A stretch of 41,864 nucleotides of DNA from Streptosporangiales bacterium (GTDB lineage: Bacteria > Actinomycetota > Actinomycetes > Streptosporangiales > WHSR01): positions 1 through 41,864 of the forward strand of contig WHSR01000006.1 of the NCBI GenBank assembly GCA_009379995.1, in the 5' to 3' direction. Every line of letters starts with the position of its first letter. Position 1 is the stretch's first letter. Both the position numbers and the translations under genes were made by a program. This document shows, one piece after another, positions 40,208 through 41,864 of the stretch. A model generated the notes under the pieces. That model had not been told where the DNA came from, did not search any database, and saw only the letters and a program-made list of their open reading frames with translations.

Positions 40208-41248
40208 GTGGCGATCGTCGAGGTCAGAAAGCTCAGGAAGTACTTCGACGCCGGTGGCGTGCACGCCGTGGACGGCGTGGACGTGGCCACCGAGGAAGGC
40301 GAGTACCTCGTGCTCCTCGGGCCGTCCGGGTGCGGCAAGACCACCCTGCTGCGCACCATCGCCGGGCTGGAGGTGCCCACCGAGGGCGAGGTGCTCATCG
40401 GCGGGCACGTGGTCAACGGCCTGCCGCCGCGGGCCCGGCGGATCGCGATGGTCTTCCAGAGCTACGCCCTCTACCCGCACAAGTCGGTGCTCGCGAACAT
40501 CGTCTTCCCGCTCAAGGCGGAGAGGATCGGCAAGGCCGAGCGCGAGCGCAAGGCGGGGTGGGCCGCGGACCTCCTCGGCATCGGCCACCTGTTCGACCGC
40601 AAGCCCCGGCAGCTTTCCGGCGGCGAGCGCCAGCGGGTTGCCCTGGCCCGCGCCCTGGTGCGCGAGCCGAGCGTCTTCCTGCTGGACGAGCCGCTGTCCA
40701 ACCTCGACGCCAAGCTCCGGGCCAGCGCCCGCGACGAGCTCAAGAGCTTCCAGCAGCGGATCGGCACGACGACGATCTACGTCACCCACGACCAGGTGGA
40801 GGCGATGGGTCTCGGCGACCGGATAGCTGTGATGTACGAGGGGCGGGTACGCCAGATCGGCAAGCCGGTCGAGGTGTACGACGACCCGGCCGACACCTTC
40901 GTGGCCACCTTCCTCGGATCCCCGCCGATGAACCTGGTGCCCCGGGACGGCCGGCTCATCGGGTTCCGCCCCGAGCACCTGCTCCCCGAGGAGATCGTTT
41001 CCGGCGACGACCGGATCACCCTGCCGTTCCACGTGCACCGGCTGGAGCACCTCTCCGGCGACCGCCACCTGTACGGGGTGGTGAAGGGGCTGGGCGAGGA
41101 GACCCGGATCATCGCCCGGCTGCCGGCCACCGTGTCGGTTCCGATCACGCCGGACCAGACCTACACGTTCGCCGTACACGGCTACCACCTGCGTTTCTTC
41201 GACGCCAAGTCCGGGGAACGGACCGACCCGGTGCGGGTGGGCGGCTGA
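40208..41248 (+). CDS. MalK/UgpC-type ABC transporter ATP-binding protein
   Basis: A 346-residue ATPase. Walker A is GPSGCGKTT, the Q-loop is MVFQSYALYPHKSVLANIVF, the signature is LSGGE, Walker B is VFLLDEPLSNLDAKLR and the switch His is in VTHDQVEAMGLG. A C-terminal TOBE-type regulatory domain follows (IGFRPEHLLPEEIVSGDD). This is the CUT1 carbohydrate importer class. The GTG start at 40208 has a modest CGGAG site. It lies 115 bp after the binding protein and one base before the permease. Confidence 0.92.
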   Translation: MAIVEVRKLRKYFDAGGVHAVDGVDVATEEGEYLVLLGPSGCGKTTLLRTIAGLEVPTEGEVLIGGHVVNGLPPRARRIAMVFQSYALYPHKSVLANIVFPLKAERIGKAERERKAGWAADLLGIGHLFDRKPRQLSGGERQRVALARALVREPSVFLLDEPLSNLDAKLRASARDELKSFQQRIGTTTIYVTHDQVEAMGLGDRIAVMYEGRVRQIGKPVEVYDDPADTFVATFLGSPPMNLVPRDGRLIGFRPEHLLPEEIVSGDDRITLPFHVHRLEHLSGDRHLYGVVKGLGEETRIIARLPATVSVPITPDQTYTFAVHGYHLRFFDAKSGERTDPVRVGG

Positions 41249-41249
41249 C

Positions 41250-41864
41250 GTGGCGCAGGCGACGCTGGAGCGCGCGGACGTCGAGACCGGGAGAAGGGCC
41301 CGCCCGCGCTTCGCCGACCGCGACGGCCTGCTGGCCTGGGTCTTCCTGCTGCCGTCGGTGGTCTACATCATCGCGCTGGTCGCGGTGCCGTTCTTCCTCG
41401 CCATCGCGTTCAGCTTCAGCGACGTCACCACCGGCAACCCGAGCTTCAACTGGGCAGGGCTGCGCAACTACCAGCGCATCTTCGGCGATCCGGTGTTCTG
41501 GCAGTCGCTCAAGAACACCCTGGTCTACACCGGGATCGCGATGGCGCTCATAGTGGTCCTCGGCAAGGTGCTGGCCAACATCCTGGTCGCCAACTTCCGC
41601 GGCAAGTGGATAGTGCGCTTCCTGGTCCTGCTGCCGTGGACCACGCCGGTCGCGCTTTCGGCGATCGCCTGGCTGTGGCTGCTCGACTCCATCTTCAGCC
41701 CCATCGACTGGGTGCTCCGGGAGTTCGGGTTCATCCAGGGGAACATGTACTGGCTCGGCAAGCCGAACCTGGCCATGGCCTCGGTCATCGCCGTGTACAC
41801 GTGGCGGACCCTGCCGCTCGCCGCGGTGATCATCATGGCCGGACTCGTCGCCATCCCCAAGGAC
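41250..41864 (+). CDS. MalF-type ABC permease, cut by window end
   Basis: The open frame starts at GTG 41250 and reaches the window edge without a stop, giving 205 residues. It has an N-terminal polar segment, a first helix (LLAWVFLLPSVVYIIALVAV), the typical FSFSDVTTGNP and a permease core WLWLLDSIFSPIDWVLREFG, then TWRTLPLAAVIIMAGLVAIP. The EAA loop that docks on the ATPase would begin just beyond the edge. It should form a pore with a second permease downstream. Confidence 0.92.
   Translation, partial: MAQATLERADVETGRRARPRFADRDGLLAWVFLLPSVVYIIALVAVPFFLAIAFSFSDVTTGNPSFNWAGLRNYQRIFGDPVFWQSLKNTLVYTGIAMALIVVLGKVLANILVANFRGKWIVRFLVLLPWTTPVALSAIAWLWLLDSIFSPIDWVLREFGFIQGNMYWLGKPNLAMASVIAVYTWRTLPLAAVIIMAGLVAIPKD

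Overview
The window is GC-rich DNA with short intergenic gaps, many ATGA/GTGA gene overlaps and frequent GTG starts. It encodes a WhiB-type iron-sulfur regulator, a lone DUF397 protein, a DUF4192 protein, a Ser/Thr kinase with an actinobacterial layout, a TIGR03086-type protein and three HisKA_3/NarL two-component pairs. Together these point to a filamentous actinomycete (Streptosporangiales/Streptomycetales-like). The genus cannot be fixed from sequence alone. I see no rRNA, tRNA, CRISPR array or insertion sequence.

Layout. 1-0.95 kb: the 3' end of a TetR-like gene, a 3' remnant of an SLC13-type permease, and a PD-(D/E)XK nuclease-like ORF abutting that remnant, probably a rearrangement scar. 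0.95-2.1 kb: an SPFH membrane protein and a ribbon-helix-helix protein. 2.3-6.3 kb: sensor kinase/response regulator pair 1, then a four-helix membrane protein and a Tat-exported multicopper oxidase. 6.4-7.6 kb: a candidate toxin (RNase A-like) and CdiI-like immunity pair. 7.7-13.5 kb: an SDR divergent from a complete LivJ-H-M-G-F-type ABC importer operon with a small coupled ORF. 13.5-14.6 kb: a TIGR03086-type protein and a TetR-like ORF lacking its N-terminus. 14.6-20.8 kb: a small membrane protein followed by cydA, cydB, cydD and a frameshifted cydC (cytochrome bd oxidase and its assembly exporter). 21.0-22.9 kb: two-component pair 2, with a frameshifted kinase. 23-30.3 kb: a secreted phosphodiesterase-like protein, an MTH1187-family thiamine-binding protein, DUF4192, a Ser/Thr kinase, a GT4 glycosyltransferase, a SHOCT protein and WhiB. 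30.6-33.8 kb: an MFS transporter convergent with two-component pair 3. 33.9-37.3 kb: DUF397, a CPBP protease-like protein, a hexapeptide acyltransferase and a TetR-SDR pair. 37.3-41.9 kb: a MetE-like protein and the start of a carbohydrate-type ABC importer operon (binding protein, MalK-type ATPase, permease cut by the window end).

The most interesting signal is regulatory. An 18-bp inverted repeat of the form CTAC(T/G)C-N6-G(A/C)GTAG lies just upstream of all three two-component operons. It recurs upstream of the multicopper oxidase operon and, as a tandem pair, upstream of the MFS transporter next to pair 3. A weaker copy lies upstream of the cyd operon. This suggests one family of related NarL-type operators that links three paralogous systems to copper-oxidase, transport and respiratory genes.

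Kinase 3 of this set has Asn where the phosphoacceptor His should be (residue 197), yet keeps its ATPase motifs, partner and operator. Other oddities are single-base frameshifts in cydC and kinase 2, an SDR whose catalytic Tyr is Phe, a CPBP gene with no ordinary start codon for its full reading frame, and a 27-bp perfect palindrome acting as a probable two-way terminator.
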